Positions 1-12,668 of a stretch of DNA of 64,000 nucleotides are shown here, in pieces. Location of the stretch: the NCBI GenBank assembly GCA_017562135.1, contig QEYB01000377.1, positions 62,001 through 126,000 on the forward strand, read 5' to 3'. A program made the position numbers and the translations under genes. Position 1 is the first letter of the stretch, and every line of letters begins with the position of its first letter. Source of the DNA: Dipylidium caninum (lineage: Eukaryota; Platyhelminthes; Cestoda; Cyclophyllidea; Dipylidiidae). A model generated the notes under the pieces. That model was not told the origin of the DNA, did no database searches, and was given only the letters and a program-made list of their open reading frames with translations.

Positions 1-384
1 TCAATAAAGCCAGTCGACTCACGAGAAAACTGCGCAAAAAACAATATTATGTAGACGTTAAGTGAAATAACGCCAGCTACAAAACACCGTTCGGGAGGTC
101 ACAACAGAACCAGCTCCAAAAGCGTTCAAGCTATTGTTGGTACGCAAAAGCAATGACCGCCTGACAGGAACTGCCCACAGTATGTCATATAGAACTTCTG
201 AATAACAAACACCGTCCCAGTAACCCGGAACCCCCACCAAGCAGTCCAACTAACCGCCCTTAGCTACAAATATGAAGATGTTTCCCGGAACCCCTTCACC
301 CCGTTGGTTCATTTTTTTCAAAAGAAAATCACGGCACGTTTGCGGATTAAGCTACTATTCTAGAAACAATCACTTTTTTACAAT
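1..384. other. 3' flank of PITRM1
   Basis: This stretch lies downstream of the PITRM1 stop codon, which is read on the minus strand. I see no convincing minus-strand AATAAA for that gene. A plus-strand AATAAA at 3-8 could be the poly(A) signal of a convergent gene to the left of the window, or chance. No coding exon is recognised here. Confidence 0.4.
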
Positions 385-3300
385 CTATTCAGTCTGCGAG
401 AGGTCAATTAGGCTCCATCCCTCCTTTTCGACTTCAAATCCTCCATCCTTCGGACCAAAGACAGCTCGACCAACGCAATCGCCCTGCGTCAACTGGTTGT
501 GCAACTGCTGAGCAGCCCGCTTAAGGGCATCCGCATTCACTTTGAAGAGGAGCTCGCGTTGACTCTGCCGCTCGTCGTCGTCGATGCCAGTAAGGAAGGC
601 ACGTAGGCCTCGCGAGCCTGCTGATACGGGACTGTCCAACTGAACATCAAGATTGGGGAAAGGACCAAGGAAAAGGAGAAAACAGAAGTTGAGATATTAC
701 TAAACTGACTTGAGAAAAATAAAAAAATATAGCAAGGATCCCCCTCCCCTTCTCACCCTTGCCCCTCTATCTCATGCAATAACGTAAATTTGATATGTGG
801 GAGAGTGTGAAACAATTCTGTTTGACCGATTTACAATCCGTGGGTCATTGGTGAATGAGCATAATGGATGGGATAAGAGACCAATGCGGAGCTAAAGCAA
901 ATAGACAGAAATGCGAAAGTTTTAAGGGGAAGCTTATTCACTCACCTCCTGAAAAACTGAGAGTTTCGCCTCTACAATGTCCTGGTCTTTCAACTCGTTG
1001 GAGAGGGCGTGATCCAGAGATTCCTCGAACACCTTCAAGCTCGCATTGGGCGAGGGGTCTCTGTATAAACACACATTCAAATTTGAAGGCCATAAAAATA
1101 AAGCCTTATTTTTTCTGAGCAACATGTCCGTATGTATAATAAAGAGAATTTAAACAAGCGTTCAATTCCAGTGGTCTCTCAGGTAAAAAAAATGTGCTAG
1201 CTGAGATCGGATGATTGAGGTGGAGGAAAGTTCGAGTACCTGTAGGAGTAGAATGCGAATCGACCGGGGCTGACACAACTGCCACCGCCATAAGCACCGC
1301 CTTGTTCTCTGTTATGCATTTAAAAAGAAGGAAAACTGAATAAATTTGCTCGGAGGTGAAAGCATATGTAAAAACCGCACTAAGGGTGGATCAACAAATA
1401 CCAAGTAAGCTTATTACTTGACAAATAACCGTAATCACTAGCCACGTAGAGTAAGAAGTTTGTCTTGAATTTTCTCGCTCACCGAATAGACGGATGAATG
1501 AGGGTTGAATTGAGAAGTTTTGATAACACTCGATAGCTAAAAAAGGAAACAATAATGCCATCTGCTCGAGACACCGATAAAAAATAAAGCTTAGTCAAAG
1601 GGATCAACGATCTGGAAAGTCATCACAAAAGCGCACATTTTCATTTTTAAGTTCCTTTTTTGGTATTGATGGATGATTATCCAGATTACTTAAGTTAAGG
1701 ATCTTCCAACCGCAAGAATTAGCCATCTTCCCTAAACACTTTAGCTACTGGGCAACCTCGCACGCATTATGAAAAAATTAGGAAAACGAATTGGTGAAAT
1801 AAGAACAACAATACTATTTTTTTATCAAATAAATAAACCGTTGGAGCGTCTTAGTAGCAGATATCATCGAAATAGGAGACGGGGTTTAGGAAAACTCACA
1901 CAGGAAAATCGGGAGAGGTATAATAGGGCGCACGCAGTGCAAGGCTGGAGTAGTAGACAGAGTAGGCTAGCGCAACCAGGGCGTTGGATGACTCCAGAGC
2001 AGGAGGATCCGGAGTGACTTTCACATGGTCCACTTTCTTTTCAGCTGCCTTCCAAGGCAACGAGGTGAAAAGGGCTTCCAACTGCTTGCACGCTGGAGCC
2101 AGACTCGGTTCTTCGGCATGAAGGCTGAACCTATAAGACGCGAATAGCTGTTCAGAACAAATCCTCACTATAAAAAGGGCCGAATTGAGTCAAAAAAGGG
2201 GGGATACAAACTTGAATCTAGTTGGGTGGAGTAGTAAGTGGTCGGCGACAGCACGCATTTTGGCCACAAAGTCGTCGAAAGCACGGCCACGCGCCGCCTC
2301 ATCGGTCTCGGTGAGGAGCTGTGCGGCCAAATGGCGCACAAAAGCAGCCTGTTCCACGCCGCCCCACAGTTCAGATATGCGAAAGTACGAACAGAGATTG
2401 GCCGAGGCACGAAGCATCGCGAAACGGTGGGCTGTGGACACAAGACAAGCCGGGGATTTGGACGATAGCGGGGAACAGAACTGAATAACTATGCGTCTAC
2501 TGGGTAAGAGAGAGGGTGATCCTTTTTTAAAGCCTTATCAAGGTGTATCTCATCGTTATTCGATTAAATGTGAAAAAGAGATGTTCAGTCGGTAAATTAA
2601 ATAAAAACACCCCAAAAGGTTGCCAAGATCGTGCAACACGAAAGCCTATTTCTGGTCTCCTGATGTTTTCACACCTCACCGTCGTGCGAGAGGGCATTGG
2701 CCGACCACTGTCCAGCGGCTTCAGCAGCCAGAAGGGTATTGATGCGTGTCCGGTCACACCAATCGTTGGCACGTAGACGTTTGTCCAACAACTCCACCAT
2801 CTTCGGCACGTTGTCAGTCAGAGAATGAGTTGAAATATGAAGGTATCGAGCACAGGGCTCCTTGTCTGCCTCTGCCGCTGATGAACCAACCACAGCGCGG
2901 GGCCTGGCACAAAATGAGCCAGTGTGCCGTTCCTGAAGCAGATCCATCTCCCGATAGGTTAGACCGTCAGCACCGAGTCTAGAATGGAAATAGATGGGAA
3001 GAACTACATTTCTGTCAACTGAAAGGAATATACACTAACAAAAACATACTGCGAAAAAAGGGACGAGAAAATGGGCACGTAAACAAGGAGATGTTCAGGA
3101 AGGTCTGATATGTTGGCCAAAGCGTGGAGATAAACGATTCCATTTGTTGGTGCCTCATTAAGATTGATTGGGGCCTTGCCAACTTATAAGAGAGAGAAGA
3201 CATCGTTAACATGAAAATTCCGCCAAAAAGGAAACAGGAAAAAAACAAAGTACTCCATCGCTAACTCACTTTGGCCTTCGGTGAACGGTTCTCGTCGACA

Positions 3301-6300
3301 CTCGGGTGGAATGTCAATGAGACTCAGGCAGGGCAAACAGGAGACATCCTCTTCATTTGCCTGATTCTTCTGTTTTCCGCCAATTCACGTGCTGGAAGCA
3401 ATAAAACTGAATGAATAAATCTAACTAGAGTGTAGAGGTTAATGGATTTTAAACGTGAAGGAATCAAATCTTTTAACAAAAACAATTCCTATGCTCGAAA
3501 TGAAGACTTAATGAATAGGGAGTCAATTTAAACTTAACCAAATAAACTTTACAATGACTTGTGGGATTTCCGGTAAATAGGAAACCAAATGCGAACACAC
3601 CGTCTTTAATCAATTCTTCCCTCTGCTCAGCCGACATGCCTTCAACAATTCTATCACGTCTCTGGACCTCTTTCGCCTTCTCCTTCCCCTCAAACTCCGC
3701 GTCAGGCTCCATAATCACACAGAGCCGATGTGGATTTTGCACTAGATAGCGGTCAACTAATTTCTGCAAAAATTCTGGATCCCTAGCTAGATCCAACTTG
3801 AATCGTTCTAGCAACATCTGCACCGAGAGCGCCGTTTGTACATCTCCACCGTGATTCATCAGTCCGGCTAGGCCAAGAATCAAGTGCAAACCGAACTGTG
3901 CGTTATCCTCGCGTAGAGCTATTTCCTGTTGATGTAGTGCTGCCTCGACACGGTCCTACGGGAGTAACGACACATCCTGTTTTAGTGTTGGAGATAAGTG
4001 TGGCAACACCAAGAATATGTTTCCTCTACAAACCTTAGGGAAGCCTGTTTTAACAGTCGCTGCCAATGTCTCCATTACCGCGGTTTCCACGCGTTCGGCG
4101 TCGCTTCCAGGTGTAACGCCCTGCAAACCGACGTGGAATGTGGTGGTTCTGGTGCTGCGTTCCATTCCGTGAACTGGAGGGGTCCAATCTAGACCCAGAC
4201 TGGTTTCAATCAGGTCTCGATACAGAGGTGCGCTGTCTCCGTCAATTAACAAGGAGAGAGCAATGGAGAGCGCAAAGTTGGTGTAGACATCTTGAATGCT
4301 GAGAAAATACGGTTGTTAAAAGGAACTTGGACTTGGGCATGGTTATGGCTTTGGAGTTAGGAATTTAGGCAGGATCATAAAGAAAACTGGTTTGAGAATA
4401 GACCTTCTCCATGGCATTAAGCACGATGAGCACGCTACTTATTTCGGATTTAAGTAGGCGTGTTGAGTGTCAGAAAACTAAATAGAATTTTTGATGTGAT
4501 TATTTACAGTCATTTTGTATGGAGACAAGGACAAAAAAAACAGAGAAGGTTCCTGTTTCCCTGTAGTGGGATTTTTCAGGAAACATAAACTATGAGTTGC
4601 CTGAACCCATTAGGACCGTTACAGTGACAACGTAGTACGGACAACTCGAGTAAGTTAAGCAAGAGTTCTTAAGAGAGAATTCTTTTGATAAATTGCAATA
4701 ACGCAATAACGCGAGGCCTCATGCTGCAAAAAAATGAACAGAGAAAAATTTATGTGGCTCGAATTTTAATTTTTGCCTCATCTGCCTTATTCACCACATC
4801 GCGAGCCATCAAATTACCGTCTTTTCAGATCGCTAGAGCATACGTTACGAGGCAAAAATTAACAATACTTAAAAATTTTTTTCAGCGCGAAAACAAAGGA
4901 CTTATTCAAAAAAGGAAACGAACGACTATTTATACGTTAGTAAAAGGGTGTTAGCAATGATGAAAAGAAGGGATGGCACAAAAGACCCCTTAAGTTAACT
5001 TTAAGATAGACGAAACACGAAGGCCCATGTCGAAAAATTGATTGGCATCCTCAATGCAAAACTCACATCAACTAACGTTCTTGAACCGATCATTCACGAT
5101 TTATACCGCGTAATCGTCGATAAAACTACACCGTTAAGGGAATAAATAATCCACGGAACCACGTCACTTCAAACGCAAAACCACCATTCACAATGCAATT
5201 TCCCAAGTTACTTCGCATCACTTACAACAAAAAGTGCAATAATCGGAAATAACATAAGTTTGTCCTGTTTTCATCGAAGGATGAGTTTAACGATTATGTA
5301 AGGCTTCCTTTTTGGGATTTTTCTCGCTCGAAAGTAGTTTCTTAACTACAAAGGCTTCGAGTTGCTGCTAGTTTCAACTATTCATAATATCAGCTATTCT
5401 AGATACAGTTGCATTATGAAGAAAATCGAAAAATGAATTACAAAATGTCATTACTCAGTTAGGGCAAAACTGACGGAGACGACAGCACTTCTCGATGGGT
5501 CTGGAAGAGTTGGATCCGGTTGACAAGAGAGTCGAATGCACCTCTGTAAGTTAGGAGAAGGAAGGAGAAAGATAAAACAAAAACAAAAAAGGACGGACGT
5601 GAATCAACATGTAGAAACAAGAGTAAGCATATATTTACCGGTTCCTTCCATTGCGGTTCCAAAGGAACTTGCGGCGAAGCTGGTTTTGAGGTGAACTTTG
5701 AGAGGCACTCAGAGTCCAGATGTTCCAAACATTCATCCAGTTCCACATTTCCGTATGTGTAGAAGCTGAAGATATAAAGGAGTTGCTAAATCATGAACTT
5801 CTCCATTTTTAACTAGAATGCTAGTAAAACCCCTTTAAGTATTACAGATAAGACGCAACAAATAGATTATGAGAAAATTCACCCACTTGGCATTGCTGGG
5901 GTGATAGAAAGTACTGTGAAACTTTCTCAAGGCGTCCCAACTGAGATGAGGGATGGCGTCAGGAGATCCACCGCTCACGTGACCGTAGGTCATCGGGAGA
6001 AGCTTATTCTCCACAGTTTGGCCCAGAAGATTCAAAGAATTTGACTAGAAGGCGGGAAATGATGAGATGTAGACAACTTACAAAGACACCCTTCATTTCA
6101 TTGTAGACGACACCCTTGAGAACCAAATTAGAAGATGAATCTTCAAGTTTCTCTGGTTCTAGGCGCCAGCCTTCCTGCCTAGGAAAAAGAGACAAATTTC
6201 AAAATCACCATTGTGCTTATCATACTCTTCGTATTACCGAAAAAGGACCTGTGAAAAAATATCTCCCGACTCTATGTCAAAGAAAACATACTAGAAGTCT

Positions 6301-7717
6301 ACTCGGCCTATTCCTAGTGGAATATCGCAAAAAACAGTGCAGAATTTTAAACTCAGGAAGGTTGACGAAAATATACGGCTTTTGATTTTGTCATAAACCA
6401 ACGTTCATTTAGTTTAAGTGCGAAAAACTACCGGAAAACAACAACCAAAGACAATTAACACATTCCAAGTATTCTGCAACTGTTATCGAATAAATTCCTG
6501 CTCGATATGTATAGTAGTGAGAAACCCTTTTTTACGAGACAATTAAAATTCTTTCGAAACCGTCAAAAAGCGAACAACGACCTCTTCTCAATACTTCAGA
6601 AGTCTGAGTGAACCTATTTAATGCTAATAACCTTACGTTAATGCAAGGTCAATCGCGTAATAAAACATTTCGAATATAAAGTTTGTCAGGGAAAGGATAT
6701 TATTTGATAAGTCGTGAAATCGTGACGGAGGAATTAAGGCAGACAAAGTAGACAGATTTACATGCTTGAGAAGATATTACAGAGTGCTTTCTGGCCAATT
6801 AAAGTGGATGTGTTGGTAGTGAAGATAATAATTAACATTTTAGGGAAAGCAATAAATGGTGAAAAATCTCGGAACGAAAAACGGAAGTTTGACCATCAAC
6901 AGAGTAAGCTGAGCGAAAAGAATCAAAAATAAATATCGGAGAAAAAGTGTGAAACGAAAATTTATTTCGGTCTAGAACGTATGCAATGTCAGGTTCAAAC
7001 TGATTTCTAATGCCATATTGCAACAGTACATACATGAAATCCGTTTTCGTTAATCGAGGAAAGAAGGCCGCATCCACATATACAGAGAGGAGGTTGGCAA
7101 AATCTGTCTTATTCATCGTGCTAAAGGGGTACATGGTCCAATCACTTGCTAAATGTTGAGAAGTATAAAATGATTCCATTAGTTACCCGTGTAGGCATTC
7201 ATGAATGTCGCTTGACTTCGACGTAACATCTTGAAAAATGGATCACGAACAGGATATTTATGTGAACCGCAAAGAGCCGTATGTTCAAGGATGTGAGACA
7301 CTCCAGAATCGTCGAATGGAGTGGTTCTAAACTGTACACTACAATTAAAATATTAAGGCCACAATATCGGGCCCCTCAACCACCAAATTTGCTAATATGA
7401 ATTATAAAACAATCCAAGTAATCAAGATTTGTACCAAAGACATACCCAAACGTTCGGTTAGGGTCATCACGAATTAGATGTATTAAATTAGCCCCGGATT
7501 TCTCATGTAACATTTGCACGACAAACAAGCGGAACTCATTAATGTTAAAGGTCTAAAGAAAGTTAGACAAATCAAAACCGACCTTCAACACACGAAAACC
7601 CCGGAATACCGTGGAATTGCTCAGCACAGAAAGCTTCTCCATTGTCGCATAAGCAGGTTGAGGGACAGGTTGCCGTTTCAAGCGTGGGTCTTTTCTTGTC
7701 AGCTCACACAAATCCAT
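385..7717 (-). CDS. PITRM1: Presequence protease, mitochondrial (M16C metallopeptidase), 19 coding exons
   Basis: M16C zinc peptidases of this type degrade cleaved presequences and other short peptides in the mitochondrial matrix. Coding exons, 5' to 3' on the minus strand: 7717-7583, 7552-7446, 7338-7187, 7148-7034, 6178-6082, 6044-5887, 5765-5639, 5543-5455, 4298-4034, 3955-3601, 3391-3270, 3182-3050, 2978-2680, 2431-2212, 2163-1900, 1536-1483, 1308-1240, 1060-946, 639-385. Every intron is GT..AG. The inverted zinc motif HILEH is at about residues 96-100, and the third ligand Glu of NEMKG is at about 197, a spacing typical of the family. The C-terminal half carries the conserved [10 protein letters not shown] region, split between exons 16 and 17. 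The length is about 1043 residues, as in animal homologues. Exon 11 needs one extra base near 3373-3376 to stay in frame. The first ATG in the first recognised exon is at 7717. That reading frame stays open without an ATG to about 7775, so an upstream exon with the targeting peptide may be missing. The family call is very secure; the start is not. Confidence 0.95.
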
Positions 7718-8657
7718 ATTTGGAAGTGATTCTACAGACGGCAGTGACGTAATCAAATTAAAGCGAAAGCCCTTTTGTTGTTCTTATTTAATATTATTTG
7801 TGGAAAATTTTTTCGTCGTATCTTAACAGTCTTTCCGTAATGAATAAATAATATTTAGAGGTTCCGTTTATCACATGCGCCATTAAATTTTATGCAGGAA
7901 TTTACAGCCTACTAATACCGTGAATCTGTGAAGTCTTCTCGCAGTAAAATTTTCGTGTCAGGGGTGTAAGCGTTTTGGTCTTTTATTGGTGGAGATTGGG
8001 TCTTCATCAACTGTACTGTATTAATTTCCAGATAATATCAATGTTTGGAGGCGGTCTAGAACCACTTTTAGTGATTAAATATCTGTAACATAGTTATGAA
8101 TTAAGGAAGGCTGCCGTTTTCGACACCTTACTCACTTAATCTCGTGAAATGACCACTGGCTATTTCAGGTTTAGAAAAATCATGTCCTATCAGGCTATTT
8201 TCACACTGTTCTTCCTAGGAGATTACTAACAAAATTTGAAGATAGTGAATTCAATTTTTTCTTTGATATTTGTTGAACTTCTTACCTGAAAATTATACAC
8301 GCCTCAGAAATCCGCCTAGCCAGTACCGTTATTTCGTTGAATATCGACACATGTTATACTTAATGAGTTTGAACGTTGACAGCAATAATTAAGAGGCAGG
8401 GCGGCTGTATATTGCGTGAGATTAAATCAGATGCTTGTGAACTTCCCATTCGCTGTTGTCTCATTTACATGCTTAGTTACATAATTATGAGCCTGCGTCT
8501 TCACCTTACCAACTCTGCAGCTCCTATCCTTATAATCCACGTTGTGACTCGTGTCAAGTTAGGTTAAAGGGAAATGATCTGATAGAGTCAAGCTTTTAGA
8601 TTCAGACGACCACACTTTCACCCATATTTGTCCTAGAGGAAGCGACGTTAGTGGAAT
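7718..8657. other. AT-rich 5' flank of PITRM1
   Basis: This probably holds the PITRM1 promoter and perhaps a first exon with the mitochondrial targeting sequence. A possible splice acceptor (CTGTAG) ends near 7736 on the minus strand. A short minus-strand ORF starting ATGGCGCATG lies near 7890 but has no clear donor site. No TATA box or other element can be assigned. Confidence 0.3.
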
Positions 8658-9110
8658 TTAAAGTAAGAATCCAAATAATACGAAGAAATGGAGGATCACA
8701 TGAGTCTGGTTTCGGTCACAGTAAATTTGAATTGGAATCAAGGGGAAAGTGAGTCTATATTTGGGTCCGTGAAAGTAAAATGTATTGAATGAGCTTAGAA
8801 GGTTAGCACTGTAATTAAAATTTAAGGATAATTGGTCAAACGGATAATTTTGTTGTCTCAGCCTCAATGTTAAGTTGGACAGAATTGTGTTGGTTACATT
8901 GCAAGGAGACGACTAATTCCTGCATCCTTGGCAAAGTAACGTTCTCGAACGAATGTAGTCCTCGGAAGCATTGAAGATAGAGACCAGTTCTCGAGGCATC
9001 GACGTTACGTTGGCAGGAGTAGAGGTTTTCCAAGGTCCATGAACCGTAGCACTATCTTGAAGCAGAAAAAAAAGAAGATAAAGAAGAAGATAAAGTCTTC
9101 TTCTAACCAA
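8658..9110 (-). pseudogene. Candidate secreted-glycoprotein-like open stretch with one in-frame stop
   Basis: One minus-strand frame runs from 9110 to a stop at 8658, broken by a single TAG at 8913-8915. The conceptual product starts with a hydrophobic leader-like stretch. It has about six N-glycosylation sequons (NVT, NAS, NVT, NLT, NYS, NQT), a few cysteines and a hydrophobic tail. There is no ATG. The leader-like part is encoded by a pyrimidine-rich CTT tract that could equally be the tract of a splice acceptor near 9055. A second frame is also open at 8836-9033. I recognise no family. It may be a decayed exon or chance. Confidence 0.2.
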
Positions 9111-12100
9111 CTATGCCCACTTTCGCCTTATAATCCTAACAACGCAAATACTTTGGTGACCTATTTCCGTATATTTATGTTGGGGGCATGTCTCTCAGGG
9201 CTTGGGTCCACCCACATTAATTATTTCTCTTATGGGTTTCCAATAATAAAAGGTCGGAGATGGAAATCACGATGTCTGTCTATTTAAACAACTTTCGATG
9301 TCTGAAATAGCATATGGTCGACTGTCCACAAAATACCACGCACTTTAGAGTCCATGGGCTTTTGTTAAATCATGCCTTTAAAGAAAGCATAAAGTAGGAG
9401 GAATATTTACCAGGGCTTCGGAAGATTTAGATTTTAATAACTACTCACTAAATTGATTATGTGATCAAAATCCTTATAATGATTAAGAAGCACAAGTTTT
9501 CTTTCAATGAACTCACAAATATAGAAGTAGACACTGTGGATAGACATAAATATTCATTTTTGGTGTTTAATTTTTGGCCATGGCAGCCACTCACGTAACC
9601 AGAATGTGAATACCTTTACGTCCTGCGTGGATGCCAACAAGGGACTCCTCTTTGTGTCTTAATAATATATACAATTACAAGGCAGTGTTGCGGAAATATA
9701 TATTTTCTACTTTGTAATTAGCAAGCAGAGGGAAGACAAAGGGGAGGCAGAGGAAGAGAAATGGGTAACAATGCATTTATTTCGCATTTGGTGAGATGTT
9801 CGAGGGGTTTTTGTTATGCCTCGCCTAAGGTGGTCGTAGAGAAGCCATCAGTGGGCATAAGCGAAGCAAAATTCTTTCGTTATCTTCGCGTTTTCGAAAA
9901 CTTTATGTTCTCATTTAACTCTTGCCACTGCTCGAAGAATAGTGAGCGAATCACTAATGCCAAGTTAAGGCACAAGAAAATGGGGCCCAAAATCATAAAA
10001 TAACAGAGGTTCGAGGATGGTGGGTTGAAAGAGGATTAATATGTCTAATAACCTGTAAAACGACTCACATTTGACTTGAACGGGGAAATTTATGTTGATG
10101 AAGAAAAGATTTTACCCTATGGTGAAACTAGTAACTCATTCGGAATAACGAGAGAGGTTAAGTGTCATTTAATTTAAGTCACCGAATTCAGCTATAGGCG
10201 TAAGAAAACAGGCTCTAGTAGCAGAATTCTACATGTGGTCCCCTCATTTCAGTCATCCATGAGCGTGGGAAAATTCGTTAGCCTTTCTAATCTCGGGTAT
10301 ATTCCTAAAGATCTGGACTGTTTTAGGAAAGAAGTCACAACCAGACTACTCTAACTGAAGAAAAAACGAAATTTATGGTAATAACTTAAACTAAGGATAT
10401 TATGTCAACCTATTCACGAGAGTTTTACGTCCTCTAAGCTATCACACTTGAATCATTTTCGCGAAAGTTTTTCACGGAATGAACCATAAATCTCGAATGT
10501 TACATTCTTCGAACGCAGCACAATCCCTTATTAATACTACTTTTCAACCTCTCAAGTCGTCTTGAATTATAAAACAGGCACAGAAAAATTTTATTATGTC
10601 GTGTCCAATTTCTTAGTTGCATTTTCCTTCTCTTAATTTCCTTTATAATGCTAATAATGAAATTCACCGCCGTGCGCCTACTGGCCAATGGGAAAGCGAG
10701 GCAACAGTGTCCAAGTGGGTCGTTGTGCGAATCGGGCGTGGCGTTGGCTCGCGAAGAAATTGCACCCTTCACGCCTCTGAGATTGTTTTGCACTCCTAGT
10801 TTTTATTTAAACTGCCAAATATGCTCATTGGAGACTTGATCACTTAATATTTTAGTCATGTCCTTTCTTCCTGGGGATTGCTTGCTTGCTTGCCACGTAA
10901 GTAGGTGGCTGCACATGTTGTTATTGTGTCAGAAAGCAGTATCAGAGTCCCGTCTTGGCTTTAAAGCTTTTAACACTCTGCTACTGAAGAAGTGACAGCG
11001 GAATTTATCTCCCGACCGGCTCCTCTTTCACACCTGTAAAAAGGCTTGTCTACGCCTATGCCTGTTGTCTAGACGCTAGACTAAATCAGTTTGCTCGTAG
11101 AGGGCTTATGCTTGCTGTTTGTTCGCAGGAATGCAGTTTGCCGATTTAGGGTTACAACTGTTAACTCGCCAACAACGCTTTAGTGGCTGTTTGCGGTGTT
11201 TGCTGGAAGGCAACATTATGGCACTCACCGGTTGCGGGGCGTCGCGGAAGTGGTGCCCCCGCGCGCCCTCGAAGTGCCTGCGTCGAGGATGAATCGCATC
11301 GACCTGATACCCGCAGATAACGCGGTCTGCAGTCGCCTCACCCATGAACACCTTTCAGTTAATTCTATGCCCGGGACTCTTCCGCTCTCACGATTCTGCA
11401 GCACCTCAGCGGCCTCAAATGAGCGACTCTTCTGCGCCGCCCAATATTGCGAAGCGGATCGGAAAAATGGCAACAAAATTCGGGAATTTTAGGCTGAAGA
11501 GGGGAAGTAGACTCTCCCTTCGTTATTCACAGTCACTTTTAGGAGTCTACACCACATAGCGAGTCGTCATTCATCCACATTTTCTAGCCCTTGAGTGGTT
11601 CGCTCGTCGGCTCACCCCCGCCCCTTGCGACCAACATGCGGAGGACTTGACTGCCCCTCCATACCTGTAGGGCAGCTAATCGCAATCGTACCTAATGCCA
11701 ACTGCAGCCAAAATAAGGTGGACATTATTTACGGAGGACTGTCGGCCTGTTGTCGATGAGACGAAAGGATCGCGTAAAAGTTGTCCGGGCCTGCTGGTAC
11801 GTGAAGCAGGTGGGCTGGTGGATGGGGAGATCGTCGCTTAGATTCGAGGGTGGGCGGAGAAGACAAGCGTAACAAATTTCGGCATGCAAAACTACTCCTC
11901 CTGGAGGAAAACATGCCTTTAGCTGCTTTTACTGTCCCCAGAATACGCGGAATGTTTCAAAGCCGGTGGAGGAGTTGTGCCAAATGTGGAAAGACATTCG
12001 TTCAACAAACGGACACAGCAGAAGAACTCGCATGGTTGCAGTCGAGGTTTCGGAGTGGTCTTCGCAGCATATGCGTTAATTACTGCCAAAAATGACGAAG

Positions 12101-12600
12101 AGCGGATGGGGACTAACTCCTCGCTTCCTTAATCAGCCTCAATTTTTACGAAAACGTTCCAATTGCTGCAAATATACTACTGATTACGTTTGAGCGCCGT
12201 GTGTTTAAAGAGTGGCAACACTCTCAGTTGAGAAATTCGTGCAAAAAAGGAGGAAACCCCTCGTTTTTCGCTCTACTTAACACTGCTTCAATTCTAGTCA
12301 ATTTTAATGCGAATTATGACGTTAAATAAGGTAGAAGGGGCCAGAGAAATCGGCCAATTCTCATTCTTTCAACCAACGTGACTTAATCCTGACCAAATAT
12401 GACTGTTCGGGTTCTCCCCCCCGGTCATAACGGCGTAATTTGTTAGAGTACTTTGCGTCATTTGGCCAGCAAATGCCTCTTGGACTCCCGGACTTGAAAG
12501 CATTTTGCCGTTTTCAGCATTCTGGTGTGTATTAACACAAGACGGACAGTTTTTTGCTTAAAATGGAAGACGTTTAAACATGTGAAATGGGCAAATGGGA
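9111..12600. other. AT-rich intergenic DNA
   Basis: Short ORFs occur on both strands (for example 10500-10793 minus and 10648-10839 plus), but none shows a recognisable domain or a consistent exon structure. No repeat array or RNA gene was seen. Confidence 0.4.
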
Positions 12601-12642
12601 CATAAGACGCTTTTCGGGAGGCGTGAGTAAAATCCGCTTTTT

Positions 12643-12668
12643 TCCTCCTCCTCCTCCTCCTCCTCCTC
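12643..12668. repeat. (TCC)n microsatellite
   Basis: An uninterrupted run of about eight TCC triplets, close to the left edge of the GC-rich block. Confidence 0.9.

Noticed and set aside
9055..9110. Apparent signal peptide rich in Leu and Phe
   Set aside because: It is encoded by a CTT/TTC simple repeat, starts at TTG right after a stop, and looks more like a pyrimidine tract before a splice acceptor.
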